A stretch of 64,000 bases of DNA. Origin: a virus. This document shows, in pieces, positions 49,370-58,158 of this stretch (positions within the stretch are counted from its first letter, which is position 1; each line of letters opens with the position of its first letter). A program made the translations under genes and the position numbers. The notes below the pieces were generated by a model. It was not told the origin of the DNA. It did not search any database and saw nothing but the letters and a program-made list of their open reading frames with translations. Location: the IMG/VR virus record IMGVR_UViG_3300048592_000962, positions 62,001 through 126,000 of that record. One strand, given 5' to 3'.

Positions 49370-50272
49370 ATGTCGACACCCAGGAAGGCCCCCAAGCCGT
49401 CGCGTGGCAGACCTCGAAAGGAGGCGGTGCCCTATGAGGCGCCCACGGCAGACGAGATGAGGCACGGGGCGTTCCTGCGCTGCGTTCAGTGTGAGAAGGA
49501 GTGGCCGCTACGCCTGGCCGTGCCGAAAGCGAGACGCTGCGCAAACTGCGCTCGGGAATCTTGGCGCTCCAAGAAGACTGACCCGGTAGAGCGCGAGCCG
49601 GCCGACTGGCCGCGCAAGCCCAAGAATGACTACGTGCCGCCAACAGCGGATGATCGCAAGCACGGCAACTTTCTGCACTGTGTCGAGTGTGAACGAGATT
49701 GGCCTCTTCAGTTTACCGTGCCCAGCCTCGATCGCTGCGTAAACTGCGCGCGAGGCTGGTGGCGTGCCCAGAAGACCGAGCGAACCGGTCATCGATGGAG
49801 CAAGTACGGACTAACGCCAACCGACGTTCTTGAAATGCTTTCCGAGCAAAGCAGCAGGTGTGCGATCTGCTCGAAAGCTATTACGGCAGAAAAATGCCAC
49901 GTTGACCACGACCATTCGACCGGAGCAATCCGCGGACTACTCTGCAAGCGGTGTAACTGCTCGATCGGGCACTTCGATGAGGACCCCGTCATCCTTCGCA
50001 TGGCCGCTACGTACATCGAGCGCCACCGCAACAAGCCATCGCCTACACGTCCTCGCGTCATGCGGACGGTGCCCAAAATCCCTTTGCGTCCAAAGAAGCC
50101 TTTCCATTTCGTGACCCGAGATGGCGAACGTATCGACCTAAAGGATCCGACCACGCGCGAGCGGCTGGCCACGGACACCGTGCTGCGACGCGAAATGGAT
50201 GCGTTCTGGGCTCACAAGTTCTCCGACAAATCCAAGAGCGGCCGGTCGCCTAACGGAGACGATGAGTCATGA
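49370..50272 (+). CDS. Endonuclease VII-type HNH nuclease with duplicated zinc modules
   Basis: 300 aa. Two repeated Cys modules (FLRCVQCEKEWPLRLAVPKA...CANCARESW and FLHCVECERDWPLQFTVPSL...CVNCARGWW) precede a recombination endonuclease VII domain: CAICSKAITAEKCHVDHDHS and GLLCKRCNCSIGHF (about residues 160-203), with the HVDHDH catalytic His/Asp and zinc Cys. Such nucleases resolve branched DNA. Encoded with its HTH regulator and its own operator, as an independent module. Confidence 0.85.
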   Translation: MSTPRKAPKPSRGRPRKEAVPYEAPTADEMRHGAFLRCVQCEKEWPLRLAVPKARRCANCARESWRSKKTDPVEREPADWPRKPKNDYVPPTADDRKHGNFLHCVECERDWPLQFTVPSLDRCVNCARGWWRAQKTERTGHRWSKYGLTPTDVLEMLSEQSSRCAICSKAITAEKCHVDHDHSTGAIRGLLCKRCNCSIGHFDEDPVILRMAATYIERHRNKPSPTRPRVMRTVPKIPLRPKKPFHFVTRDGERIDLKDPTTRERLATDTVLRREMDAFWAHKFSDKSKSGRSPNGDDES

Positions 50273-50781
50273 CTCATAACGAAGTGTCTTCGCTGCGTTC
50301 TCGCCTGAAGATGTCGCGCGCCCAGTTCGCGCGGCTGACGGGGGTCGACGTTCGCACCGTGTCGCGCTGGGAGTCGCCAAACGGTCCCCGGCCGACGGGC
50401 GCAGGGGCCGCCGTGATCCGTGCGATCGTCGAGGCGATCGCGCTGCGCCCCCACGTGGAGGACAAGAACCTCCTGATTGAATCGATTCGTCGCGACGTCG
50501 AAATCGGCGGACTCTCCTACCTCCTCGTCCGCCTTCTCCAAGAGCGCCGCGTCGAGCACAAGCCCCCAGAAGAACAGGTGAGAGCCCGCATACAGCAGCA
50601 GAGCCAGGAAGCTTTGGCTCGGATGATCGTTGCGCTGACGGAAAGCGGCGTGTCGATTGAGCGCAAGAAAGATGTCCCGTACTTCTTCGCGGACGGTGAG
50701 AAGATCGTGCGCCTGCTGAACAACGAGCGAACGCTCGGGCGCATCGCGGGCGGTCAGTTCGTCGCCGACCCAGAGACGTGA
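50269..50781 (+). CDS. HTH (XRE-like) regulator
   Basis: 170 aa, ATGA overlap with the endonuclease gene. LRSRLKMSRAQFARLTGVDV then RTVSRWE is an XRE-type helix-turn-helix at residues 9-35. The remaining 130 residues are helical with a C-terminal alpha/beta piece. Probably represses the divergent promoters at 49.3 kb. Confidence 0.75.
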   Translation: MTHNEVSSLRSRLKMSRAQFARLTGVDVRTVSRWESPNGPRPTGAGAAVIRAIVEAIALRPHVEDKNLLIESIRRDVEIGGLSYLLVRLLQERRVEHKPPEEQVRARIQQQSQEALARMIVALTESGVSIERKKDVPYFFADGEKIVRLLNNERTLGRIAGGQFVADPET

Positions 50782-50842
50782 GCGGTCTCGAAGCGCCAAC
50801 GTTCGACCGGGATGACCTTGTGTGGAGACTTCTTCGACTTCT

Positions 50843-51421
50843 TCACGTGTCGTCCTTTCCAGAGGCTCGTTCCGCGGCGCCATCGACAAGAACCAAATGT
50901 CCAGCCGGCTCGTAGCAAAACACCGCCGAAGCAATGTCTGCGGTCCGCGCAACGATCCGGTACCTCGCCATCAAACAGGCGACAAGGCCGCCGTCACGAA
51001 GTTGACGATTTTCGAGCTGAATGCGGCTGTCCGACGGGAGCAAGTATTCGCGTGGGAACGCTCCCCCAAACAGCTCAAGCTCCGGATACAAGTCCGGAGG
51101 CTTCAACATGGATGGCCATCCGTCTCCGTAGAAAACAACAACATGGCCGTCGCCCTGCCGAGACTCGGTCGGTGGCGGCATCATGGCGTGATTCTCGTCC
51201 CACGCCCGTTGCTCCACGACAAGCGCGTGGCTTCGGAACTGCACGTGATATCCGTAGCCCTCGAACGCCTTCGCTACTTCGCGCTCGAACAGGTTCGTGA
51301 GCACGGCGGCGCGGAACATTTCTCGGGCCGGCCAATGCTCCGCGCGTAGCCCGTTGAGTCGCACTCCGTCGACCGCGTCGCGAACAATTGCGCGGGCCGC
51401 CTCGTAGGACATCCGTGTCAC
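50843..51421 (-). CDS. Protein of unknown function
   Basis: 192 aa. N-terminal helices (EHWPAREMFRAAVLTNLFER) then beta-rich (YGYHVQFRSHALVVEQ, GHVVVFYGDGW). Convergent with the HTH gene. It begins MTRMSYEAAR, but has no membrane helix and is not counted in the MSY-membrane set. Confidence 0.6.
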   Translation of the reverse strand: MTRMSYEAARAIVRDAVDGVRLNGLRAEHWPAREMFRAAVLTNLFEREVAKAFEGYGYHVQFRSHALVVEQRAWDENHAMMPPPTESRQGDGHVVVFYGDGWPSMLKPPDLYPELELFGGAFPREYLLPSDSRIQLENRQLRDGGLVACLMARYRIVARTADIASAVFCYEPAGHLVLVDGAAERASGKDDT

Positions 51422-51446
51422 GGCTCGTGTCTTCCTGTCGGAGTCT

Positions 51447-51881
51447 TCATGACTCAGATTCGCAGTCGTCGGTCATCGCCAGATCGTCAAGTAGGTCGCG
51501 GTCTTCCTCGAAGTGCTCGATGATCATCGCGCGAGCCGCGTCCACGTCTCCGCTGTCGAGCGCAGAAAGAATCAGCTGCTCTTGGCTGTTGAGGACCGAG
51601 TGGTATTCCTCCAGCTGAGGATCGGACTCGACCGGGGGAAGCGCCGGCTGGTCCGCGAGCGTTGGCGGCTTGCTCAGCAGCTCATCGGTCTTGCGCTGCC
51701 ACGCGATGCGGGCGAAGAGCGTTGCGGCAAACGAGCCGATGCTGATCCACGCGCACGTCGCGATCACAGGCGCCGCCGATCCGTCGCGAAGCGCCAACGC
51801 AAAGACCACCGGCGGTCCGATCTGCAACGCGATAAACCACCATGCGAACCGCGTCATGGTCTGAACCCGCCTCTCCAGCAT
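51447..51881 (-). CDS. Small two-helix membrane protein with acidic tail
   Basis: 144 aa from ATG 51881 (ATG 51857 is an alternative). Two hydrophobic helices (WWFIALQIGPPVVFALALRD, CAWISIGSFAATLFARIAW) and a long acidic, helical C-terminal domain. Function unknown. Confidence 0.6.
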   Translation of the reverse strand: MLERRVQTMTRFAWWFIALQIGPPVVFALALRDGSAAPVIATCAWISIGSFAATLFARIAWQRKTDELLSKPPTLADQPALPPVESDPQLEEYHSVLNSQEQLILSALDSGDVDAARAMIIEHFEEDRDLLDDLAMTDDCESES

Positions 51882-51903
51882 CTTGCGCAGGCAGTCACCG
51901 CAA

Positions 51904-52167
51904 TCACTTCGCCACCTTCTTCGGCTTTTCGATCTTCGCGACAGTCGTTGTTTTGACGCGGAGTCGCGTGCCGATCTCACGACCCCCTGCGTACATGCCC
52001 GCGACCACGGGGGCGCCCGGAACCGCGTACGCGCGGGACGCACCAGGCTTTCCGACGATCGTGAACACGCGAGCCCACAAGCGGTTCTCCCCCGGAGGAT
52101 CGCCTTCTCGTGGTCCAACGACCTCGTACACCGCTTCTCCCTCGGTCCTCATACTCTCGACGGCCAT
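51904..52167 (-). CDS. Small basic protein of unknown function
   Basis: 87 aa. Beta-rich (AVYEVVGPREGDPPGENRLW, WARVFTIVGKPGASRAYAVP) with a Lys-rich end (KIEKPKKVAK). No family recognised. Confidence 0.55.
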   Translation of the reverse strand: MAVESMRTEGEAVYEVVGPREGDPPGENRLWARVFTIVGKPGASRAYAVPGAPVVAGMYAGGREIGTRLRVKTTTVAKIEKPKKVAK

Positions 52168-52220
52168 CGTTCACTCCCCTTGTAGGCGCTGATGCGCGCC
52201 GGACTCGACGGACTTGCGTT

Positions 52221-52649
52221 TCACTCTTCGATCTCCCCGCCGCTGAGCAGCGTCTCCAACTCGTTCGCGATCTTCTGCACCTCCAGCGCATGACCCGCCA
52301 AGTCACCGCCGAGGTTAGGGACGCTGAACTTACGCAGCGACTCCGCGCGTTCGACCAGCCTCTTCTGGTACAGCGTGATGCGAGCGACGATCGGCTCGGC
52401 GCCAACATCTCTTTGCTCATGCTCTCGAAACGGCTTCCACTCGAACTCGTACTCCGGCAGCCAGTGGTCGCACACGGGACAGTGCAGATACGGCGACTTG
52501 ATGTGCTCTGAGTCGGGACCGAAGCCCTTTGTTCGATGAAAGTCTGCACGGGTGGCTCGCAGTTCTGATCTGCAACTGGTGCAGACAGCGTCGCCCACCT
52601 CTCGGGGCTGCAAGTGCCGCTCTCGCTTGACGAGGATGGTGACGGCCAT
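52221..52649 (-). CDS. Zinc-ribbon protein of unknown function
   Basis: 142 aa. CTSCRSELRA and CPVCDHWLPE (about residues 23 and 57) form a zinc ribbon, followed by a helical half. It lies 3 nt after the thyA stop, so the two are probably co-translated. Function unknown. Confidence 0.65.
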   Translation of the reverse strand: MAVTILVKRERHLQPREVGDAVCTSCRSELRATRADFHRTKGFGPDSEHIKSPYLHCPVCDHWLPEYEFEWKPFREHEQRDVGAEPIVARITLYQKRLVERAESLRKFSVPNLGGDLAGHALEVQKIANELETLLSGGEIEE

Positions 52650-52651
52650 GA

Positions 52652-53686
52652 CTACACCGCCACAGGCGCTGAGATCCGCGGATGCGGATCGTACCCCTCC
52701 AACCGAACATCCTCGAAGCGCATCGAGAACAAGTCCGTGGCATTCGACTCGATGACCACCAGCGGCAAGCGCCGAGGCTCACGGCCCATCTGCTCCATCG
52801 CCTGCTCCACGTGGTTGTTGTAGAGGTGCACGTCGCCGAACGAGTGGACGAACTCGCCGGGCATGAGTCCCGAGACGTGTGCGAGCATCTCGGTGAGCAG
52901 CGCGTAGCTCGCGATGTTGAAGGGCACCCCGAGGAACACGTCCGCACTCCGCTGGTAGAGATGGCAGCTGAGCTTGTCGTCCTGGACGTAGACCTGGAAC
53001 AGGGTGTGGCACGGGGGAAGCGCCACCTGGTCCGCCTCGCGAGGGTTCCAGCCGCTGACGATGAGGCGACGGCTGTTCGGATTGCGACGAATCTCTGCGA
53101 CGAGCCAGGCCAACTGGTCGAACCCGTCCTTGGCGTACGAGCCATCCTCCAGCTTCGTCGCACCGAAGTTCCTCCACTGGTGCCCGTAGACGGGGCCGAG
53201 GTCACCGGGCTCGCGGCCGAAGCGAGCGCATTGCTCCGGGGTGGCCCACTCGTCCCAGATCGAGACGCCTGCGTCTTGGAGGGGCTTCACGTGCGTCTCG
53301 CCCCGAATGAACCAGAGCAGCTCGTGGAGGATCGACTTGAAGTGCATGCGCTTCGTCGTCAGCAGCGGGAAGCCCTGCGACAGGTCGAACCGGAGCTGCG
53401 CGCCGAACAAGCTGCGGGTCCCGGTGCCCGTGCGATCGCCGCGCCGCGCCCCGCGCTCCATGATCTGCTTCACCAAGTCGAGGTACTGAGCATCCACGTG
53501 GCCCATCTGTATTTCCTCCGCGCACTCGATCTCGATGCCAAAATGGCGACCAAGCTCCACGAGCGCCTCTTTCTTTCCCGCACGCACGCCACTGCTGAAA
53601 TCGTCGTGGTGATCCCAGTGGGCAGCGCTGATGCGCTCGTACTCTACCACGAGTCGATCGCGCAACCGCTTCTGCATCTCAAGCAT
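52652..53686 (-). CDS. thyA: Thymidylate synthase with N-terminal extension
   Basis: 344 aa. [54 protein letters not shown], and the catalytic Cys in [13 protein letters not shown] are all present, with NIASYALL and HLYNNHVEQ downstream. It converts dUMP to dTMP with methylene-tetrahydrofolate. The usual protein is about 264 aa; here about 70 extra residues form a helical N-terminal extension before the ThyA start ([16 protein letters not shown]). Confidence 0.92.
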   Translation of the reverse strand: MLEMQKRLRDRLVVEYERISAAHWDHHDDFSSGVRAGKKEALVELGRHFGIEIECAEEIQMGHVDAQYLDLVKQIMERGARRGDRTGTGTRSLFGAQLRFDLSQGFPLLTTKRMHFKSILHELLWFIRGETHVKPLQDAGVSIWDEWATPEQCARFGREPGDLGPVYGHQWRNFGATKLEDGSYAKDGFDQLAWLVAEIRRNPNSRRLIVSGWNPREADQVALPPCHTLFQVYVQDDKLSCHLYQRSADVFLGVPFNIASYALLTEMLAHVSGLMPGEFVHSFGDVHLYNNHVEQAMEQMGREPRRLPLVVIESNATDLFSMRFEDVRLEGYDPHPRISAPVAV

Positions 53687-53692
53687 GCACCC

Positions 53693-54013
53693 TCAGAAGG
53701 TAGTCGGGGTAGAACTGGACTCGATCTCTCTGGTCGACGTCCAGTCCACGTCACGTGTACCGTGAATCGTGAAGATGTTCTCCAGAGAGCGCCTTAGTAG
53801 GCGCTGCGCGCGCCACGAAGACGCTGCCTGCGGTTCATTCTCGTTCACAAGCGCCTCAACGCGAACGACGATCCCTCTGTCGCGCTCGTACGCAAACACT
53901 TTGCCGACAACTCGCTCTTGCCGACGCCATAGCCACCACCCGACCTGGTAGGCCATGTGTGCGCGGAAGTACCCCCCTCCGAGCCTTTCTGCCTTTAGAT
54001 GCAGCAGCTTCAT
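53693..54013 (-). CDS. Protein of unknown function
   Basis: 106 aa from ATG 54013 (ATGA overlap). Starts MKLLHLKAERLGGGYFRAHM; beta-rich with basic and aromatic residues (GWWLWRRQERVVGKVFAYER). A DNA-binding fold is possible. No family recognised. Confidence 0.6.
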   Translation of the reverse strand: MKLLHLKAERLGGGYFRAHMAYQVGWWLWRRQERVVGKVFAYERDRGIVVRVEALVNENEPQAASSWRAQRLLRRSLENIFTIHGTRDVDWTSTREIESSSTPTTF

Positions 54014-54312
54014 CGCTTGAGCGCCCGGCGCTGATGCGCCTCCAGCGACGGGTCGATGTCGACCCAGGCGAGCTTCCAGATCGGAAGCCCCACAACCTCT
54101 GCGAGATGCCTGACGCTCGCAAGCATCCGCTCCTGCGCATGCTCGTAACTCGTCATCGAGGTGGTCATGTAAACCGCCGACTCCAGCAGGCCGTGGTCCG
54201 TCAAATCCCACGGGGGCGCGGAGAACAACCTGAAGCCAATGAACTTCAGCTCCAGCGTCTCTCTGTTCAACTCGTGCGACATGCACAGCCAACAGTGGTA
54301 GGCCCTATCCAT
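54010..54312 (-). CDS. Small protein with Cys-x-x-Cys-like pair
   Basis: 100 aa. CWLCMSHELNRETLELKF at the N-terminus, then mixed alpha/beta. Basic end (EAHQRRALKR). No family recognised. Confidence 0.55.
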   Translation of the reverse strand: MDRAYHCWLCMSHELNRETLELKFIGFRLFSAPPWDLTDHGLLESAVYMTTSMTSYEHAQERMLASVRHLAEVVGLPIWKLAWVDIDPSLEAHQRRALKR

Positions 54313-54333
54313 GGCTCTCCTTCGCAGCTCGCA

Positions 54334-54573
54334 TCACATGTCTCGTGTCGCGACCCATCCATAAACCTCACCCTGCACCACGCGCAGAGCGAGCCCCTTG
54401 CGCCTCAGCGCATTCAGAATGCGACCAGCTGGACGCGCGTATGCTGCGGCAGTACGAGGCGCCCTGCTCTTGTGTGCCCACATGGTTGCGCCGAGTTGGC
54501 CTGTGTGCTGTGGGCGGTCGCACGAAAGCAGAGACAGCATCTCACGCTCTGCCGGAGTCAGATCCGTAGTCAC
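54334..54573 (-). CDS. Winged-helix-like small protein
   Basis: 79 aa from GTG overlapping the upstream TGA. LTPAEREMLSLLS, a basic segment (WAHKSRAPRTAAAYARPAGR), and ILNALRRKGLALRVVQGEVY fit a small winged helix-turn-helix. Likely DNA binding. Confidence 0.55.
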   Translation of the reverse strand: MTTDLTPAEREMLSLLSCDRPQHTGQLGATMWAHKSRAPRTAAAYARPAGRILNALRRKGLALRVVQGEVYGWVATRDM

Positions 54574-55025
54574 ATGGGCTCCGTGTCGTGGAGAACCGAC
54601 ATGCGAACACGCACCGAGCTTCTGGTCGTCAGAAGCTCTGACCACTCTTCGTCGGTCGGAGAGAAGATACGCGTGATGCGCGTCTCCTGATCTCTCACCC
54701 AGACAGTCAGCTGACCGTCCGACGACCCGCCGACCAGAAACTGCACTGGATGCGCACCCACTTCCGGAGGTGGATTGAAAGACAGTGTTCGCTTCCCGCT
54801 CTTCTGCGGAAGAGCATCCGAGTCTGGCGCACCATACTTCGGAAAGCCGCCGACATGCTGTGAATAGAACCACCACGCCAAGGACTGCACAGGCATCCAC
54901 GCCAGAAACGTGTCAGCGCCAGATGTTATGAACCGCATCACCCACCATGTCGACCCGTCGACGACACAGCGGACCGTGCAGTCGATTACAGCGAATACTT
55001 CCTCGCGCCTATGGTCGTTGGTCAT
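54570..55025 (-). CDS. Beta-rich protein of unknown function
   Basis: 151 aa from ATG 55025 (ATGA overlap). FAVIDCTVRCVVDGSTWWVM, MPVQSLAWWFYSQHVGGFPK, FLVGGSSDGQLTVWVRDQET. The strand pattern suggests a small beta sandwich. No family recognised. Confidence 0.6.
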   Translation of the reverse strand: MTNDHRREEVFAVIDCTVRCVVDGSTWWVMRFITSGADTFLAWMPVQSLAWWFYSQHVGGFPKYGAPDSDALPQKSGKRTLSFNPPPEVGAHPVQFLVGGSSDGQLTVWVRDQETRITRIFSPTDEEWSELLTTRSSVRVRMSVLHDTEPM

Positions 55026-55297
55026 ATCAAGTCCAGCATGTCGCGCAGAACCTCTTCGAGCCACGGGGCGACGATGTCCGTGGCTTCTTTCTGCGCGTCG
55101 TCGAGTGCGACGCTTGAAAGAGGCTTGTGAAAGATCTCCATCGGATGACACGTCATGTGCCACCCGGTGCGCCCCTGCACCGTGTGCACGGCGATGCGAA
55201 GCCCCGGCTTCGGTCCGAAGTGACGATGCGTTGCCGTAACCGACCCGTCGCGGCTGTCGTTCGACGTAACCTGCCACTCCTCGAAGCTACTACTCAC
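55022..55297 (-). CDS. Small protein of unknown function
   Basis: 91 aa from GTG 55297. Beta-rich first half (EEWQVTSNDSRDGSVTATHR) and helical C-terminus (DDAQKEATDIVAPWLEEVLR). No family recognised. Confidence 0.55.
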   Translation of the reverse strand: MSSSFEEWQVTSNDSRDGSVTATHRHFGPKPGLRIAVHTVQGRTGWHMTCHPMEIFHKPLSSVALDDAQKEATDIVAPWLEEVLRDMLDLI

Positions 55298-55751
55298 GTG
55301 GCTTTCTCCGAATCTCGAAGCCGTAGCGATCGAGCGCGAGTGCGAGATCGTCAAATGACCAAGCCTTGCGCTGTCGGATGTCGGTCTTCCAGTCGATGAT
55401 GAGGTCCCAGATCTGCGACTTGTCCAACGCGCTCAGCTCTTCTTCGCTGCGCCGAAAGGACGCCGCGGTTACACCGGAGTCAGAGACGCCTGGGTGAAGC
55501 GCTGACTCCGGCGGAACCCGTCCCTCGCCCCTCTCCGCAAGCTGAGCAAAACACCGACGCTCGACGGCACGGATGCAGTTCTTGCACGTGTTCTCGGCCG
55601 AGCGAGTCTGCCCCAGAACCACCTCGAATCCCACGGGGCCTCGGGCCTGCCCGCAGAGCCCCGCACGACGTAGAGCTGCGCCAGACGCCGGCTTCGCATC
55701 GAAGGCGTGATAGCGCTTGCCGACCAGCGTCCAGACGTGATCAGCGCTCAC
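55290..55751 (-). CDS. Protein with Cys cluster
   Basis: 153 aa from GTG 55751 (GTGA overlap). LRRAGLCGQARG, CKNCIRAVERRCF give a zinc-like cluster around residues 35-65; the C-terminal half is helical (LSALDKSQIWDLIIDWKTDI). Function unknown. Confidence 0.6.
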   Translation of the reverse strand: MSADHVWTLVGKRYHAFDAKPASGAALRRAGLCGQARGPVGFEVVLGQTRSAENTCKNCIRAVERRCFAQLAERGEGRVPPESALHPGVSDSGVTAASFRRSEEELSALDKSQIWDLIIDWKTDIRQRKAWSFDDLALALDRYGFEIRRKPRE

Positions 55752-56041
55752 GACTTCGGCCTCCACGTGCGCTCGGTGAATCCAATGCGATTTTGAAGAA
55801 GCTCTGCCGCCGCCTTCTTGGGCAAGTCAGACCACGGGATTGGCTGAACAACGATGGGCTTCCGAGGGCCACAGTAGCCCCCCTCCCATCCACCGCTCTG
55901 CGCGTCACGCGTGGCTCGTGCGATGGCCTCTCCGAACGTCAAAAAACAGACGTACCCCTCGGGCCTCTCACCAAACTCGACCTCGATGTACTCCACAACG
56001 AACGCGGTCGCTGAAGACGTGGTATCTACCTGGTCTGCCAC
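55748..56041 (-). CDS. Small protein of unknown function
   Basis: 97 aa. FVVEYIEVEFGERPEGYVCF then a helix and Trp/Gly-rich middle (SGGWEGGYCGPRKPIVVQPI). Small alpha/beta fold. Overlaps the next gene by 4 nt. Confidence 0.55.
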   Translation of the reverse strand: MADQVDTTSSATAFVVEYIEVEFGERPEGYVCFLTFGEAIARATRDAQSGGWEGGYCGPRKPIVVQPIPWSDLPKKAAAELLQNRIGFTERTWRPKS

Positions 56042-56044
56042 CGT

Positions 56045-56878
56045 TCACCTCGCTCGCCATGTTTCGAGATCGCGACCGAGAAGCACCTCCGCCTCTCGAC
56101 GACCGAAGCCTCCACGTTCGGCGAGCCGCTCCGGCGTCTGGCTGCGACCGTACTTGGCCGCGTACGCCTCGTAGACCAGCAGGTGCTCTGCCCACGAAAT
56201 GACTCCGTGTCTGCGGCGATCCTCTGGTGCACCTTGAGGTCCGTCGCCCTGCACCGGTACGATTGCGTACAACTCCATGTCCTTCGTGAGCTTCTTGATG
56301 GCGTTCTCGTACTGCGACCTCGCGGGATAGATCTCAAGATTGTCCCCGATCCGATCGATGCATGCGCTCACAACCAGGGAAGCGCCCTCAATGTACCGGC
56401 GCGACCTAGCGACGATGTGCATGTTCGAGCGACGATCTGCCCACGACTGCGCCAACATTGCCTGAAGGCCTTCCAGGTTGTCCGTCTGGTCACAGAGCTT
56501 CACCAGACAGGCCTCGTGCGAAGCCTTCGACATCTTCTCGGCCTGCAACTTCTTCCTGGCCTCGCGCGGCCAAGAAGGATCGTCGGTCAACTCCTCCACG
56601 ATCAGCACCGTGGGCTCGCGAAAACCTTGATCAACCAGATCGCAGAACGTGTAGCCGCAGTCCTCCATGACGTCGTGGAGGTACGCCGCAGCCACCGTAT
56701 CAGGCGTTCGGTTGTACTGAAGGCTCTGGAACCCCAAGTTGTGCGCCACCGCGGAGGCGACACGGGCCACGTGCATGAAGTACGGCTCCTGATTCCCGTC
56801 CCTCTTCTGATCCTTGTGAGCCATCGCCGCAAACCACGCGGCGTGCGTGACGTAGTCAATATGACTGATGTGACTCAT
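56045..56878 (-). CDS. HD-domain phosphohydrolase (RelA/SpoT-like)
   Basis: 277 aa. AAMAHKDQKRDGNQEPYFMH, TVAAAYLHDVMEDCGYTF and a later VKLCDQTDNLEGLQAM are the HD-domain metal ligands and downstream Asp of the RelA/SpoT hydrolase family. No synthetase domain. It may hydrolyse an alarmone or another nucleotide; phage HD hydrolases of this size are known. Confidence 0.8.
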   Translation of the reverse strand: MSHISHIDYVTHAAWFAAMAHKDQKRDGNQEPYFMHVARVASAVAHNLGFQSLQYNRTPDTVAAAYLHDVMEDCGYTFCDLVDQGFREPTVLIVEELTDDPSWPREARKKLQAEKMSKASHEACLVKLCDQTDNLEGLQAMLAQSWADRRSNMHIVARSRRYIEGASLVVSACIDRIGDNLEIYPARSQYENAIKKLTKDMELYAIVPVQGDGPQGAPEDRRRHGVISWAEHLLVYEAYAAKYGRSQTPERLAERGGFGRREAEVLLGRDLETWRAR

Positions 56879-57498
56879 CCGGAAGCCTCCGAAGCGGCAT
56901 CGGCCGCGTCCAACAGTTGTCGGGCTCGCCGACAGGCAGCCCAGGCGTACACCACGCGAGGTGCCGTGACGTAGAAGCTCGACGCCAGCTCTCCCACGTC
57001 CGACAGCCCGGCCTCTTCCAGCTTTTCGAGGAACGGCCGAAGGCTGTATTCGTCCTCTGGCAGGTCAAACTCGATTGCCTCGCGAAGCGCTGCGGCAACC
57101 TCGTGCTCCCCGTCCGCAGATATCGTCTGGGCCTGATCCTCAACAATCTCCGCTGCGACCTCCGGCGAAAACGAGCGCGCCAGACGATGGCTCTCATTCA
57201 TCCCGATCGAAGCCTTTTGAGAGATGTACCCCAAGCTCGGCTGATCCTTGCCGATCCACTGCAACTTCTCGCGCAGAGACCCCTTGCAGTAAGCGAACAC
57301 CACCGTATCCATGTCGCCAGTCAGAATCAGGTAGTCGAGAGCGCCGGAGACGATCTCCATCGCGTACTCACTGGTCCACCCGCCGTCCTTGTGGCGACGA
57401 CAGATCAGAACCGACGTGTCCGTCCTCGACCGAATCTCATGTTCCGCGAACGTCTTCATCGCATCTTCGATGAGATCTTCTTCGGTCTTCCTCGCCAT
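56875..57498 (-). CDS. Helical protein of unknown function
   Basis: 207 aa, ATG after a weak GGAGGCAGG site. Helical, acidic (LIEDAMKTFAEHEIRSRTD, VAAALREAIEFDLPEDEYSL). Overlaps the HD gene by 4 nt. It heads an apparent operon with its own TGTCTGACG-containing promoter region. Confidence 0.6.
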   Translation of the reverse strand: MARKTEEDLIEDAMKTFAEHEIRSRTDTSVLICRRHKDGGWTSEYAMEIVSGALDYLILTGDMDTVVFAYCKGSLREKLQWIGKDQPSLGYISQKASIGMNESHRLARSFSPEVAAEIVEDQAQTISADGEHEVAAALREAIEFDLPEDEYSLRPFLEKLEEAGLSDVGELASSFYVTAPRVVYAWAACRRARQLLDAADAASEASG

Positions 57499-57514
57499 CC
57501 TGCCTCCGAGCCCG

Positions 57515-57550
57515 ACCCTATCACAAGTGTCTGACGCGGCGCAAGGTGCG
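57515..57550 (-). promoter_or_regulatory. Promoter region with TGTCTGACG motif
   Basis: On the minus strand TTGCGC, a 17-nt spacer containing GTCAGACAC, then an A/T-rich -10-like GATAGG lie upstream of ATG 57498. The TGTCTGACG element on the + strand (57528-57536) and the adjoining TTCGACG match the motif described in the findings. Confidence 0.4.
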
Positions 57551-57557
57551 TCGAACG

Positions 57558-57848
57558 TTATTTAGTCTCGACGTACACCGTGTCGGCTCCGATGCAATAT
57601 CCCGGCTTGATGAACCCGGCAGCGTGCAGGCTTTCCAGGGTCCGACGTGCCCCAAGAATTCGAGGTGCCTTCTTGCTGAATGGCAGACGATACCACGGTG
57701 GGGCGCTCGGGTTCGTCGCTTCGTACCGACGGATGGCGAGTGATATGTCGCCGATTCCTCCAAGTCGGCGGATGAGATCGAGCGCTTCACGCTGCGACTT
57801 GGACAGCACGCCGTAGCGCGTACTCGGTGGAGATGATTCTTGCTCCAT
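57558..57848 (-). CDS. Winged-helix-like protein
   Basis: 96 aa from ATG 57848 (GTG 57812 is an alternative that avoids the 62-nt overlap). GVLSKSQREALDLIRRLGGI and RRTLESLHAAGFIKPGYCIG suggest a winged helix with a C-terminal beta hairpin. Likely a DNA-binding regulator. Confidence 0.55.
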   Translation of the reverse strand: MEQESSPPSTRYGVLSKSQREALDLIRRLGGIGDISLAIRRYEATNPSAPPWYRLPFSKKAPRILGARRTLESLHAAGFIKPGYCIGADTVYVETK

Positions 57849-58149
57849 TGCGCGTGTCCTTCTGTTCCCACACACCGCTGTCGACTTCCTCGTGTTCTCC
57901 CTTGCCGCCATCGTTTCCGTAGGACGGGAAGGTTGCAACGAACGCGTGCCCGCACGGGCCGAGCTTCGGTGGCTTGCGGTTCGAACCAAACAAGCGTACC
58001 GCGGCATCGCGGTACGCGGTGGTTTGCGGAGCGGGAGTACGGAATGTAACGCGGACGGGAACTGGAATGTCAGAGACTAAGGACCAGATCCAGACCACCC
58101 TCCAAACGCAAAACACGCCCGATGGGCCCCAGTCCACGCTACTCGGCAT
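57787..58149 (-). CDS. Protein of unknown function
   Basis: 120 aa from ATG 58149. Beta-rich, Pro/Thr-containing (VRVTFRTPAPQTTAYRDAAV, KPPKLGPCGHAFVATFPSYG). Overlaps the downstream gene by 62 nt, so one of the two starts may be wrong. No family recognised. Confidence 0.5.
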   Translation of the reverse strand: MPSSVDWGPSGVFCVWRVVWIWSLVSDIPVPVRVTFRTPAPQTTAYRDAAVRLFGSNRKPPKLGPCGHAFVATFPSYGNDGGKGEHEEVDSGVWEQKDTRNGARIISTEYALRRAVQVAA

Positions 58150-58158
58150 TGCTATCCG

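Noticed and set aside
50843-51421. Another MSY-membrane family member
   Set aside because: The protein contains MSYEAAR near its start but has no hydrophobic anchor or basic tail.
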